Source: Halorubellus sp034808145 (GTDB lineage: Archaea > Halobacteriota > Halobacteria > Halobacteriales > Natrialbaceae). Taken from it: a stretch of 64,000 bases of DNA. The translations under genes and the position numbers were made by a program. Shown here in pieces: positions 9,227 to 17,157 of the stretch. Position 1 is the stretch's first letter; each line of letters starts with the position of its first letter. The notes beneath the pieces are model-generated. The model searched no databases, was not told the origin of the DNA, and worked only from the letters and a program-made list of their open reading frames with translations. The DNA is taken from NCBI RefSeq assembly GCF_034808145.1, contig NZ_JAXHGM010000013.1, forward strand, positions 27,776 to 91,775, given 5' to 3'.

Positions 9227-9263
9227 ATTTTGTCATCCCCCGGGTGTGGTGCGGGGAGAGATG
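9227..9263 (+). promoter_or_regulatory. T-box and C/G hairpin leader
   Basis: ATTTTGT is followed by CCCC, a loop and GGGG, then AGAG and an ATG. It is a member of the recurring leader family and lies 27 bp ahead of the RPA start. Confidence 0.45.
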
Positions 9264-9289
9264 TGCTGTATCCCGTGTGAGTGATTTCA

Positions 9290-10273
9290 ATGCCTGCAAG
9301 TGACTTCGCAGAGATGGCTGCAGAGATTTCCGAACAGTTCGAGGACGCCGGCGCCAACCTCATGCACAGCGAGCGCGAGATCGCCGAGATGCTCGCGACG
9401 CTCGTCGACGGCTACCAAGTCCAGCGTAACGAAGCCCTCTCGTCCGTCCAGCATCGCCTCTTGGAGAACACCGACCTCGATGCGACGTCGTTCTTCGGCG
9501 GGTCGAATACCTCGCTCGACGCGGGCGAGCTCGACGATTCAAACGTCTGGGGCGACATGGAAATCCAGGTACTCCAGCTCTGGGATGTCGACCACGAGGC
9601 GATCGCGCAGAAGGGCCTCATCGGCGACCACTCGGGGACGACGATGTTCACGGCGTTCACGTCCAGTGACCTCCCGCGCTTGGAGGAGGGTGCGTCGTAT
9701 CGGCTGACGAACGTCGTCACGGACGAGTACGAGGGCGAGTACTCGGTGAAGCTCAACTCGAAGACCGGCATCGAGCCCCTCGGTGAGGACGTCGAAGTTG
9801 CGGAGACAGTGACGACGCTGGAGGGCGCGCTCGTGGCGATCCAATCGCCGAGCGGGCTCATCAAGCGCTGCCCAGAGGATGACTGCTCACGTGTGGTGGG
9901 GTCGGGGTCGTGTCCGGACCACGGCGACGTTGCCGGCGAGTTCGACATGCGTCTCAAGGCCGTCCTAGACGACGGTGAGGACGCTCACCGGGTGCTGTTC
10001 GACCAGGAGGCCACCGAGGCCATCACGGGGATCTCGATGGGCGAGGCGAAACAGCAGGCGATGGACGCACTCGACACCTCGGTGGTGGAAGATCGGATGC
10101 GCGACCTCCTCGTCGGCCGGTACTACCGTGCGGAGGCCCGTCAAACAGGGTCGTGGTACCTCGTCGACGAAGTCGAAGCGTTCCACGAGAATGCGGACGT
10201 GGCGGCACTGCGGGCTGAAGCCAGCTCACTCGCCGAGCAACTGGGGTCGGAGATGGCGGACGCCGCAGCCTAA
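9290..10273 (+). CDS. rpa: RPA-type single-stranded DNA-binding protein
   Basis: This encodes 327 residues starting with MPASDFAEMAAEI; three earlier in-frame codons are less likely. After an N-terminal helical region, one OB fold spans about residues 85-170 and is followed by a zinc-finger segment, CPEDDC then CPDHG (about residues 194-208). A helical C-terminal part contains the conserved MRDLLVGRYYRAEARQTGSWYLVDEV block. This is the layout of haloarchaeal RPA (Rpa1/Rpa3-like) proteins, which coat single-stranded DNA during replication and repair. The gene for an RPA-associated partner follows immediately. Confidence 0.85.
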   Translation: MPASDFAEMAAEISEQFEDAGANLMHSEREIAEMLATLVDGYQVQRNEALSSVQHRLLENTDLDATSFFGGSNTSLDAGELDDSNVWGDMEIQVLQLWDVDHEAIAQKGLIGDHSGTTMFTAFTSSDLPRLEEGASYRLTNVVTDEYEGEYSVKLNSKTGIEPLGEDVEVAETVTTLEGALVAIQSPSGLIKRCPEDDCSRVVGSGSCPDHGDVAGEFDMRLKAVLDDGEDAHRVLFDQEATEAITGISMGEAKQQAMDALDTSVVEDRMRDLLVGRYYRAEARQTGSWYLVDEVEAFHENADVAALRAEASSLAEQLGSEMADAAA

Positions 10274-10290
10274 ACGGCAGACGCGCCCTG

Positions 10291-10329
10291 ATTTATATTC
10301 CCCTTGTCGGGGTGGAGGGGTGAGAGATG
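10291..10329 (+). promoter_or_regulatory. T-box and SD-pairing leader
   Basis: ATTTATATT is followed by CCCC(TTGTC)GGGG and GGAGGGG. The GGAGG (10314-10318) is a Shine-Dalgarno sequence eight bases before an ATG at 10327 and can also pair with the upstream CCCCT. Confidence 0.55.
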
Positions 10330-10356
10330 CCCCGACGCAATCGAGGTTCACTATCT

Positions 10357-10965
10357 ATGGAACGACAACCAGCGGTTCGACTGTTCGCCGAAGAGCTGAC
10401 TGACTGCACCGACGAGTTCACGGAGTCCGACGAAGAGCGAGCGCCGTCGTTCGTGACGCTCCCCACGGGCGGGAAGGCCAACCGGGTGTTCCTCGTGGGG
10501 ACGCTGACGAACGTCGAAGACATCGGAAGCGATTCCGAGTACTGGCAAGCCAGGGTGGTCGACCCGACCGGAGCCGTGAACGTGTACGCCGGCGAGTACC
10601 AACAGGAAGCGATGGCGACACTCCGCCAACTCGAAGCCCCAACGTACGTCGCGGTGACGGGCAAACCTCGCGTGTACGAGCCCGAGGACAGCGACGAGGC
10701 ATACGTGTCGCTCCGGCCGGAGTCCATCCAGGTCGTTGACGAACCGACGCGGGAGACGTGGGTGGTGGAGACGGCCGCCGCGACGATGGAACGCATCGGC
10801 CGGAGCATCCACCCAGACGAACCCGAGGGCGAGCGCGCCCAGAAAGTCTACGACCACCTCGACGTCGGCGCGTACCACGAGAGCGTCGAACGCGCACTCG
10901 AGAGCCTAGAAGTCGACGCTGACGCGAACGTCGGTTCGGCTAGGACGCCGGCGAGCGCGGACTAA
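10357..10965 (+). CDS. RPA-associated OB-fold protein (RPAP)
   Basis: This encodes 202 residues. Family members begin near the conserved VARRxFAxEFxDAT block, matched here by VRLFAEELTDCTDEF, which favours the ATG at 10357. A start at 10327 has an equally good ribosome-binding site and would add ten residues. A single OB fold follows (ESDEERAPSFVTLPTGGKANRVFLVGTLTNVEDIG onward, about 30-135), then a helical tail. These proteins are co-expressed with RPA in haloarchaea and are needed for the same DNA-repair and replication functions. Adjacency to the RPA gene supports this. Confidence 0.8.
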   Translation: MERQPAVRLFAEELTDCTDEFTESDEERAPSFVTLPTGGKANRVFLVGTLTNVEDIGSDSEYWQARVVDPTGAVNVYAGEYQQEAMATLRQLEAPTYVAVTGKPRVYEPEDSDEAYVSLRPESIQVVDEPTRETWVVETAAATMERIGRSIHPDEPEGERAQKVYDHLDVGAYHESVERALESLEVDADANVGSARTPASAD

Positions 10966-11226
10966 CCAGGGGCGGAGCGAGACGTTTTCGCAACGGAGCG
11001 TCGCGCACGCTGGACGCGAGGTACTCGTAGAGAAAGCCCTCCCACGTGCGTCATGGTCGCGCGAGGAATCACAGGCCTTGCGCCGCGGCTTCCCCACCTC
11101 CCCACCCTCCGCTCCGTGCTCGCTTCGCTGCGCGCGCAGCCACGACCTCCCCGCACCGCCTTGCGTCACGCCGTTTCTCACTCGCCCTGCGGCGTGCCCG
11201 AGACGATCTGTCTCAGCTATCGAATC

Positions 11227-12150
11227 ATGTCTCAGACAACCACAACCACTTGCGAGTCTACGAGCCGATCCGGTCAGCAACCCCTGACGTGTCCGGAGTG
11301 CGAGGGCACCATCGCCACAATCGGCGGCGAATCCGTCTGCGAGAGCTGTGGACTCGTCGTTGACGAATATCGTATCGACCATGGACCCGACTGGAGACGC
11401 GACGAGACTGACCGACAGCGGCGGACTGGCGCCGCCCGTACCGAGACACTTCACGACCACGGCCTCACCACTCAGATCGGTAGACATCGCGATGCGAACG
11501 GCAACGAACTCACCGCGCGCAAACGGAGCCAGCTCGGACGCCTTCGTCGCGAGCAGAAGCGCGGAATGTTCGAATCCAAAGCCGACCAGAACCTCGCGAC
11601 CGGAATCACGGAGGTGCGGCGGATTCTGAGCTGTCTCGACCTCTCGAAGAGCCTTCGCGAACAGGCCTGCCGGCTCTTCCGGACCGCCCAGTCCGAAGAC
11701 CTCCTGGTGGGTCAGTCCATCGAACGCGTCGCTGCCGCGACGGTCTACGCTGCATGCCGGTGCAATCGGACACCCCGAACCATAGGCGACGTCGCCGAGC
11801 ACGCGAAGGTCGACGCCGATAGCCTCCAGTCGACGTACAACACGTTGAACGCCGAACTCGACATCCCGGCCCCACCACGTCCGCCGGTTGCGTTCGTCCC
11901 CCAGCACGCTAGCGAACTTGATGTCCCCGACTGCGTCCGCATCACCGCTCGTGATCTCGCCACTGCGGCCACCGAGGCGAACGTCGCGATGGGCTGTGAC
12001 CCGTGCGCGTTCGCCGGTAGCTGTCTCTACCAGGCCGCTTGCGACCACTCGTATTCGCTTACCCAGGACGAAATCGGCGATGTCGCGGACACGTGCGCTC
12101 AGACCATCCGGTCACATCTCGAACGGTTGAACCAGCTCAAAGGACCATAG
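11227..12150 (+). CDS. tfb: Transcription initiation factor TFB
   Basis: This encodes 307 residues from the ATG at 11227; an upstream in-frame ATG at 11053 would add unlike sequence. The N-terminal zinc ribbon is clear (CPEC and CESC at about residues 22-43), followed by the B-reader linker with LGRLRREQKR. Two cyclin-fold repeats follow (about 105-300), including SLREQACRLFRTAQSEDLLVGQSIERVAAATVYAACR. The second repeat is unusually Cys-rich (CDPCAFAGSCLYQAAC). TFB recruits RNA polymerase to TBP-bound promoters; haloarchaea carry many variants. A plasmid-borne TFB could direct expression of this replicon. A perfect inverted repeat lies about 100 bp downstream. Confidence 0.92.
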   Translation: MSQTTTTTCESTSRSGQQPLTCPECEGTIATIGGESVCESCGLVVDEYRIDHGPDWRRDETDRQRRTGAARTETLHDHGLTTQIGRHRDANGNELTARKRSQLGRLRREQKRGMFESKADQNLATGITEVRRILSCLDLSKSLREQACRLFRTAQSEDLLVGQSIERVAAATVYAACRCNRTPRTIGDVAEHAKVDADSLQSTYNTLNAELDIPAPPRPPVAFVPQHASELDVPDCVRITARDLATAATEANVAMGCDPCAFAGSCLYQAACDHSYSLTQDEIGDVADTCAQTIRSHLERLNQLKGP

Positions 12151-12246
12151 CAGCACACTCGGAGCACGGTTCGAAGCGCAGTGGCCCACGTAGTGGGCAC
12201 TCAGATTCAAGTTGTGTTCGCTCAACGAGAGCGATTGGAATCCATA

Positions 12247-12288
12247 GTTACCCCACGAACGAACTCGATTAGAATATTGTGGGGTAAC
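12247..12288. promoter_or_regulatory. Perfect 10-bp inverted repeat
   Basis: GTTACCCCAC (12247-12256) and GTGGGGTAAC (12279-12288) flank a 22-nt spacer that contains AGAATATT. The position, about 45 bp before the next start codon, suits an operator around a promoter. It could also be a terminator for tfb. Confidence 0.5.
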
Positions 12289-12300
12289 TTGGTCTCGCTC

Positions 12301-12337
12301 GTTTCTCGCCCGCCATGCCAGGTGGCGGAGAGCCATG
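12301..12337 (+). promoter_or_regulatory. T-box and GC-hairpin leader
   Basis: GTTTCTC is followed by CCGCC, a nine-base loop and GGCGG running into GAG, four bases before the ATG at 12335. It belongs to the recurring leader family. Confidence 0.45.
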
Positions 12338-12841
12338 ACTGAGAACACAGCGGTCGACGCACTCGACGTTCCCGAGTACCACATCCAGCACATCCAACAC
12401 CCTGATACTGGCCTCGCCGTTCGTATCGAGGGGCACACGTACGTCCCCGACCCGGAGACTGAGACCGTCGAGGCAGGTCGTTACCACTACAATTCCTGGG
12501 ACGGCGTCGCCGAACTCGTACTCGCGGTCACCGACGAGGCCGTCCTCGTGACGACCGGTGTCGGCGACCTTGACCTCCGGACGCGTGAAGAGTTCGTGGT
12601 CGACCAAGAACGCATCCACCCGCTCCGCGAAGATCCCGACGCGTTGGCGCCGCGAGTCGACCATGACGATTGCGAGTTCTCCGTCGAGACCGAGTTTGGG
12701 ACCGTCACAGTCACGCTTGAGGACTCGGCGGCGACGATTCCGACCGCCGCCACCACGCCCTGGTGCGAACTCCCCGAGACGCGACGGGCGGTCGCACTCC
12801 TGTGGTACGCCGTCTCGGTCCTCGACACCCGGACCGCCTAA
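12335..12841 (+). CDS. Hypothetical acidic protein
   Basis: A 168-residue acidic protein with no recognised domain. It is predicted to be mostly beta in the first 120 residues (RIEGHTYVPDPETETV, AELVLAVTDEAVLVTT, and similar strands), followed by a helical C-terminus RAVALLWYAVSVLD. It lies in the same-strand replication cluster, preceded by a leader element and followed by another. Its role can only be guessed from the neighbours. Confidence 0.65.
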   Translation: MTENTAVDALDVPEYHIQHIQHPDTGLAVRIEGHTYVPDPETETVEAGRYHYNSWDGVAELVLAVTDEAVLVTTGVGDLDLRTREEFVVDQERIHPLREDPDALAPRVDHDDCEFSVETEFGTVTVTLEDSAATIPTAATTPWCELPETRRAVALLWYAVSVLDTRTA

Positions 12842-12855
12842 CTCTCGCGATGGGG

Positions 12856-12897
12856 TTTGTTCCTCGCCGAGCGAGGTGCGCGAGCCTACTAATCATG
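12856..12897 (+). promoter_or_regulatory. T-box and CCTCGC/GCGAGG hairpin
   Basis: GTTTGTT is followed by the perfect six-base stem CCTCGC (CGA) GCGAGG, 19-30 bp before the ATG at 12895. It is another member of the leader family, here with a longer distance to the start. Confidence 0.45.
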
Positions 12898-13518
12898 TCC
12901 ACGACAGCCCAGAACCCAGATGCAGCCAGCACCGCCACCGAACCCGACGCGCCCCTCGACTGGAGCGCGTTCACGCTCAAAGCCAGCGGGCCTGCTACCC
13001 GACTCGCCGTCGATGAAGACGGCGACTGGTGCGAACAGACCGAGACCACCCTCCACGTCAAACGCGATATCGATGACTACGAGGACCTCCTGGCCTTCAT
13101 CAACCAGCCCCGGAAGGGCAAGCCCAAACTCGGCTGGGGGGAGACGTCGGAGAACACGAACCGGAGCGACGACTACCAGGACCGCGTCGTCGAGGAACTG
13201 TTCGAGGAGGCGAGCGACGAGTACCGCCTCGGCGGCCACACAGCCGAGGACTGGGAGGTCACCGTGACCGCGCCGATCAGTGCGTGGGCTGACCTCTACA
13301 ACGCGCTCGATCGGCTCGAACGCGAGGTGAAAGACAGCGACGACAGCCGGCAGAGCTTCCTCGAGATGTCCCAGCAGTACGGTGTGGCCGGGCCGAACCT
13401 TTCGCTGGTGCTCGCTGCAGCGGCCACGCGTGAAGGGAAAGCGTACACGCAGAGCGACCACCTCATCGAGTACTCCAAGCAGACCGATCTCGGCGAGACG
13501 CTGATGGTCGCCGAGTAA
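12895..13518 (+). CDS. Hypothetical protein
   Basis: A 207-residue acidic protein starting MSTTAQNPDAASTATEP; an in-frame upstream ATG at 12763 lies inside the previous gene. The fold appears mixed alpha/beta, with a charged middle (QPRKGKPKLGWGETSENTNRS) and an amphipathic helical C-terminus. No domain is recognised. The gene lies between RPA/TFB and Cas4/PCNA functions on the same strand. Confidence 0.65.
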   Translation: MSTTAQNPDAASTATEPDAPLDWSAFTLKASGPATRLAVDEDGDWCEQTETTLHVKRDIDDYEDLLAFINQPRKGKPKLGWGETSENTNRSDDYQDRVVEELFEEASDEYRLGGHTAEDWEVTVTAPISAWADLYNALDRLEREVKDSDDSRQSFLEMSQQYGVAGPNLSLVLAAAATREGKAYTQSDHLIEYSKQTDLGETLMVAE

Positions 13519-13604
13519 GCCCGAGTCGTTTTTCGTCTGCCAGGCACGGATGGCAGTCCAGAATGAGGTGGTGACGTGCCTCGGTTGGGCTGTCGGAGCT
13601 CTCG

Positions 13605-14354
13605 ATGAACTTCCACGACACCATCCCACGATTGCTCGACGCGCTCCAGGACGACGACAGCCACACCGAATACGACCCCTGGACGATCCACCCCAGTCAG
13701 GCCGCAAAGTGCCCGCGTCAGGCGTACCTCTCCAAACTAGGCCTCCTCGACCACTCCGACCTCCACGGCACCTTCCAGGTCGGCAAACTCTTCCACGCGT
13801 TCCTCGAAGACCACGCCGACCGCCTGACGGACCTCGACGCTGGCGCGACGAGTCGCCTGCAGTTCGAGCGCGACGTCTCCGTGCGCGTCGACGACGTCCA
13901 CTTCGTTGGCACCTACGACTGCTACGACCCCCACGAGAACGCCCTCTACGACTTTAAGACGCATGGGAACTTCCGGTATCTCGACCGCCCGGTCGAACGC
14001 CATCTCGACCAACTCACCATCTACATGCAGGCTCTCCGGGTACCGAAAGCCCAGCTCGTCTACATCCAGAAGAAAGACTTCGAGATCGCAACCTACCCCG
14101 AACAGGAAAGCGACGACGAGTACGTCGAGTTCGACCCCGAACGTCTCGACGCCATCGTCGAGCGCGCCCGCCAAGTCTGTGACGCGGTCGCTGACTACGG
14201 CATTCCACTCGACGAAGCATCGATTCCGTTCGAACAGTGCGGGTGCTTCATGTGCGAGAGCGAAACGCTGGACCTCCCGGACGTCGAGACGGTTGACGAA
14301 CTCCTCGCCGGCGGCCCAGACCTCCCCGTAACGGCATCGAAGACGAGCGCGTAG
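13605..14354 (+). CDS. Cas4-like PD-(D/E)XK Fe-S nuclease
   Basis: This encodes 249 residues. The motifs of the RecB/Cas4 exonuclease family are visible: KCPRQAYL with a first Cys at residue 36, LFHAFLEDH, then GTYDCYDPHENALYDFKT (catalytic Asp and Asp-x-Lys at about 102-118), the downstream Gln/Tyr motif DQLTIYMQAL, and three clustered Cys residues CGCFMC at about 212-217. One N-terminal plus three C-terminal Cys residues is the Cas4 and AddB iron-sulfur arrangement. No cas genes are nearby, so a role in plasmid DNA processing is more likely than spacer acquisition. The start follows 85 bp of upstream space. Confidence 0.82.
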   Translation: MNFHDTIPRLLDALQDDDSHTEYDPWTIHPSQAAKCPRQAYLSKLGLLDHSDLHGTFQVGKLFHAFLEDHADRLTDLDAGATSRLQFERDVSVRVDDVHFVGTYDCYDPHENALYDFKTHGNFRYLDRPVERHLDQLTIYMQALRVPKAQLVYIQKKDFEIATYPEQESDDEYVEFDPERLDAIVERARQVCDAVADYGIPLDEASIPFEQCGCFMCESETLDLPDVETVDELLAGGPDLPVTASKTSA

Positions 14355-14356
14355 CG

Positions 14357-14497
14357 ATGCCAGTCAACGCCGTCGTCCTCGCCACGGTGAGCATCCTCGC
14401 CGCACTCGCGTTCCTCGAAGCTGTCGCGTATCTCGACGACGGCACTACTCTCTGCGGACTCCTCTACTCGCGACTTACCGCACAGACTGACTGCTGA
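14357..14497 (+). CDS. Small hydrophobic protein (46 aa)
   Basis: An ATG two bases after the nuclease stop opens 46 codons. The first 27 residues form one hydrophobic helix (AVVLATVSILAALAFLEAVAYL), followed by a polar tail with two Cys. Tight spacing suggests translational coupling with the Cas4-like gene. It is a plausible single-pass membrane peptide; function unknown. Confidence 0.45.
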   Translation: MPVNAVVLATVSILAALAFLEAVAYLDDGTTLCGLLYSRLTAQTDC

Positions 14498-14514
14498 CCG
14501 ACGATACGTCTCCT

Positions 14515-14556
14515 CGTTTTTCGACCCCCTCGCTGGGCGGAGGACAACCAACGATG
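14515..14556 (+). promoter_or_regulatory. SD-sequestering leader before PCNA
   Basis: GTTTTTCGA is followed by CCCCCTCGCTGGGCGGAGG. CCTC can pair with GAGG around an eight-base loop, and the GGAGG (14539-14543) is the ribosome-binding site ten bases from the ATG at 14554. It is nearly identical to the leaders at 15.7 and 26.1 kb. Confidence 0.6.
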
Positions 14557-15417
14557 AGCACGACCGAAACTACTCCCAGTGGAACCGACGAACCGACCAC
14601 GCCGAACCAAACCGACGCCGGCACTGAACAAGACTTAGACGACCAAGAACAGGCGTTCTTCGATACCGAATCGGCCGCTGACGGCTTCGAAGCGACCATC
14701 GATGCGAGCCTCCTCCAAGACGTTCTCACGGCGCTAGGGGCATTCGTGGACGAAGCTCGAGTCCACCTCTCCGACGAGGGGCTGGGTATCAGGGCTGTGG
14801 ACCCGGCGAACGTCGGCATGATCGAGATCCGGATGCCCAAGCTGGTGTTCGAACATTACGAGACGCCGGGCGGCCTGGTCGGCCTCGACCTCGAGCGCTT
14901 CGCGGAGGTCATCGGGATGGCAAACAAGGGCCAACTCGTCTCACTCGCACTCAACGAGGAGACCCGCAAAATCGAGGTCGAAATCGACGGCCTGGAGTTC
15001 GAGTTATCGTGTCTCGACCCGAAAACCATCCGGCCAGACCCCGAAATCCCCGACCTGGAGATGAACGTCAACGTGACGTTCGCGAAGGCTGAGTTGAGTC
15101 AGGGGTACAAGGCGGCGAATCTCATCGCCGATCACATCGAGGTCGCAGGCAGTCTCGAAGACGAGGCGGTGGTGTTCGCTGCCGAGGGCGACAGCGACGA
15201 TATGCAGTACACCGTCGACGACTTGGGCGCGATCGATGTTCTCGCCGAGAGTTCGTCATTGTACAGCCTCGACTATATCAAGGACGCCCGTAAAGGAATG
15301 CCCCGGTCGTGCCAGGTCGAGATGCGCTTTGGCCAGGACAACCCAATCGAGTTCACGTACGAACTCGGGGACGCCATCGACGTCCGGACGATGATCGCCC
15401 CGCGCATCCGCCACTGA
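14554..15417 (+). CDS. pcn: PCNA sliding clamp with N-terminal extension
   Basis: This encodes 287 residues. From about residue 45 the sequence is a full archaeal PCNA: ATIDASLLQDVLTALGAFVDEARVHLSDEGLGIRAVDPANVGMIEI, then the interdomain region (VEIDGLEFELSCLDPKTIRPDPEIPDL) and the C-terminal YELGDAIDVRTMIAPRIRH. PCNA trimers encircle DNA and tether polymerases, ligase and nucleases. The first 44 residues, Thr/Asp/Glu-rich, are extra compared with the usual ~247-residue chromosomal protein and look disordered. The GGAGG at 14539 supports this start. A second, plasmid-borne clamp fits the surrounding RPA and Cas4-like genes. Confidence 0.9.
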   Translation: MSTTETTPSGTDEPTTPNQTDAGTEQDLDDQEQAFFDTESAADGFEATIDASLLQDVLTALGAFVDEARVHLSDEGLGIRAVDPANVGMIEIRMPKLVFEHYETPGGLVGLDLERFAEVIGMANKGQLVSLALNEETRKIEVEIDGLEFELSCLDPKTIRPDPEIPDLEMNVNVTFAKAELSQGYKAANLIADHIEVAGSLEDEAVVFAAEGDSDDMQYTVDDLGAIDVLAESSSLYSLDYIKDARKGMPRSCQVEMRFGQDNPIEFTYELGDAIDVRTMIAPRIRH

Positions 15418-15421
15418 CTGC

Positions 15422-15706
15422 ATGACTGACCAGTACGTTTCCCCGCCAGGTCGTGCCGTCGACGACATGGAGGTGTTCGAGCGTGAGCAACTCGTCCGAG
15501 ATCGAGACCGCTACGATACCATCTTCGAGTTCAGCGAGTCCTACGCTCGGGACGTCGTCGAGGGCCTCATCGAAGACGCACTCGTCGAGGTCGTGCCTGA
15601 CGCCCAACAGTACGTCCACATCGCGAGCGGCGAACGCTTCAAGTCCGTGCTCGCCCTCGCGTACTTCCAGCAAGGCTGGGAGGCACGCGACGACGCCGAT
15701 TTGTAG
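15422..15706 (+). CDS. Hypothetical protein downstream of PCNA
   Basis: 94 residues, starting four bases after the PCNA stop, so probably in the same transcript. Residues 15-60 look like a winged-helix pattern (VFEREQLVRDRDRYDTIFEFSESYARDVVEGLIEDALVEVVP), and the C-terminal segment is helical. I do not recognise the family. Confidence 0.6.
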   Translation: MTDQYVSPPGRAVDDMEVFEREQLVRDRDRYDTIFEFSESYARDVVEGLIEDALVEVVPDAQQYVHIASGERFKSVLALAYFQQGWEARDDADL

Positions 15707-15737
15707 CCCCCTCACTGGGTGGAGGGTTCAAGATATG
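15698..15737 (+). promoter_or_regulatory. SD-sequestering leader before ardC-like gene
   Basis: GATTTGTAG is followed by CCCCCTCACTGGGTGGAGGG. CCCTC pairs with GAGGG around eight bases; GGAGG (15721-15725) is nine bases before the ATG. It overlaps the end of the preceding gene. Confidence 0.6.
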
Positions 15738-16712
15738 GCCACGACACCCCCTGAATCCGAGTCGACCAATCCAACTCCCGAACGCGACCGTATTGCGCCA
15801 GGGAGCGAATCGTTCACTGACGTCGACGACCGCCGGGATGCGATGCACGAGACGATTGACGCCTGGCTTGACGAGCTCGCCAGCGGTGTCGACGACGCGC
15901 AGGCGAGCGAGCAGTTCCAGGCGTGGCTCGACGTCCAATCCCGGTTCCACGACTACTCGCTGAACAACACGCTCCTTATCTACGCGCAGATGCCCGACGC
16001 GACCCGGGTTGCGGGGTACAACACGTGGCGCGAGGAGTTCGACCGCCACGTCCAGGAAGGCGAGTCTGCGATCTGGATCTGGGCGCCCATCACCACCGCG
16101 AAGTGCCCGGAGTGTGGGAACAGCCCGTCGTATCACGACAGCATCGACTGCGAGTACGACGACACCTCACCAGAGGAATGGTCGTCGGGCGTGGTGGCGT
16201 TCAAACCCGTGCCCGTCTTCGACGTGAGCCAGACCGAGGGCGAACCACTGCCCGAACTCGACACCACTACCCACGGCGACCCCGGCGACCTCCTCGAGCG
16301 TGTCCGTGCGGTCGCCGTCGAACGTGGCCTCTCCTTCGACGTCGTCCCGAGCGAAGAGTGGATGCATGGCGAAGCTGCTGGCGTCTACCAGCATGACCTG
16401 GAAGCGATCGAGGTGGAGGAACAATCGAACGACGCAGATGAAGCCCGCGTCGCCGTCCACGAGCTCGCCCACGCCGTCCTCCACGAACCGGGCCTCGAAG
16501 AGGACGAACGTCCGCGGCGTGAACTCGAAGCCGAAGCCACCGCATATGTCGTCGCCCGGCACCACGGACTCGACGCCGAGAACTCGCGGTTCTACCTCGC
16601 CGCATGGGCCGACCAGGACGACGAGGACGTCCGTGAACGCCTCGACCGCATCCAATCCACCGCGACGTCTCTCATTGAGCGTCTCGACGACGCGCTCGAA
16701 TCACATCGTTGA
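15735..16712 (+). CDS. ardC: ArdC-type antirestriction metallopeptidase-like protein
   Basis: This encodes 325 residues from the ATG supported by the leader GGAGG. The N-terminal half matches the ArdC single-strand DNA-binding domain (FHDYSLNNTLLIYAQMPDATRVAGYNTW, about 72-100), with a zinc-knuckle insert CPEC at about 123-126 and a later Cys. The C-terminal half contains the zinc peptidase motif HELAH (about 242-246) within VAVHELAHAVLHE and a downstream Glu-rich helix, as in ImmA/IrrE-type domains. ArdC proteins carried by conjugative plasmids protect incoming DNA from restriction. Here it shares a window with a DISARM locus and may act against host systems. Activity is inferred. Confidence 0.78.
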   Translation: MATTPPESESTNPTPERDRIAPGSESFTDVDDRRDAMHETIDAWLDELASGVDDAQASEQFQAWLDVQSRFHDYSLNNTLLIYAQMPDATRVAGYNTWREEFDRHVQEGESAIWIWAPITTAKCPECGNSPSYHDSIDCEYDDTSPEEWSSGVVAFKPVPVFDVSQTEGEPLPELDTTTHGDPGDLLERVRAVAVERGLSFDVVPSEEWMHGEAAGVYQHDLEAIEVEEQSNDADEARVAVHELAHAVLHEPGLEEDERPRRELEAEATAYVVARHHGLDAENSRFYLAAWADQDDEDVRERLDRIQSTATSLIERLDDALESHR

Positions 16713-16794
16713 ACGCCAATTGGTTCGACTGATTCCATACTGAAACTGCTGGTAAGTAGGACTGCCTACCTACCGGCTGTTTCAGTGGAAGGTG

Positions 16795-17101
16795 TTTCGA
16801 ACCAATAGGCTTTCAACAAAGCCATCGAGATCTAGGGCGGCACAAATACCGGGCATTTCGATGAGTTCGTCAACGGGGTCACGTTACGTCAAGGTCTTCT
16901 TGACTTTCAAGCAAAGTAGGACGACGTATTGCCGAAGAGTGTATCGTTTCTGCGATTATCACGTCGAAAACCGCGCAACAGCACGGCGAGCCAGCATCAT
17001 AGCTCGTTCAACGAAGGCGAGGAGCCATGATTTCGGGAGGTATCCATCGTAGTCGAAGCTATTCAGCAGTAATGTAAGTTAACAAGGGTTTCAACAATGC
17101 C
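16795..17101 (-). pseudogene. Decayed IS5-type transposase fragment
   Basis: On the minus strand this translates to LLAFVERAMMLARRAVARF, then two stops, then KRYTLRQYVVLLCLKVKKTLT, another stop, then DELIEMPGICAALDLD. It parallels the start of the transposase at the left edge (FVEQAYHLARRAIARYSS, QHIVLLCLKVRKNTTYR, DELIEMPRIRSAIDLE). Three in-frame stops and loss of the whole C-terminal half make it a relic. Motifs like IS ends occur at 16808-16823 and 17086-17101. Confidence 0.8.
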
Positions 17102-17157
17102 ACTGCGTCTAAACAAGGCCATTGAACTTATTACTACTCTTCAAGATGTAGAAATAG

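Noticed and set aside
13605..14354. CRISPR adaptation gene cas4
   Set aside because: The nuclease is Cas4-like, but no cas1, cas2 or arrays are in the window, so it is described by fold only.
16792..17052. Plus-strand frame over the transposase relic
   Set aside because: It is the antisense reading of the decayed transposase; the minus strand has the homology.
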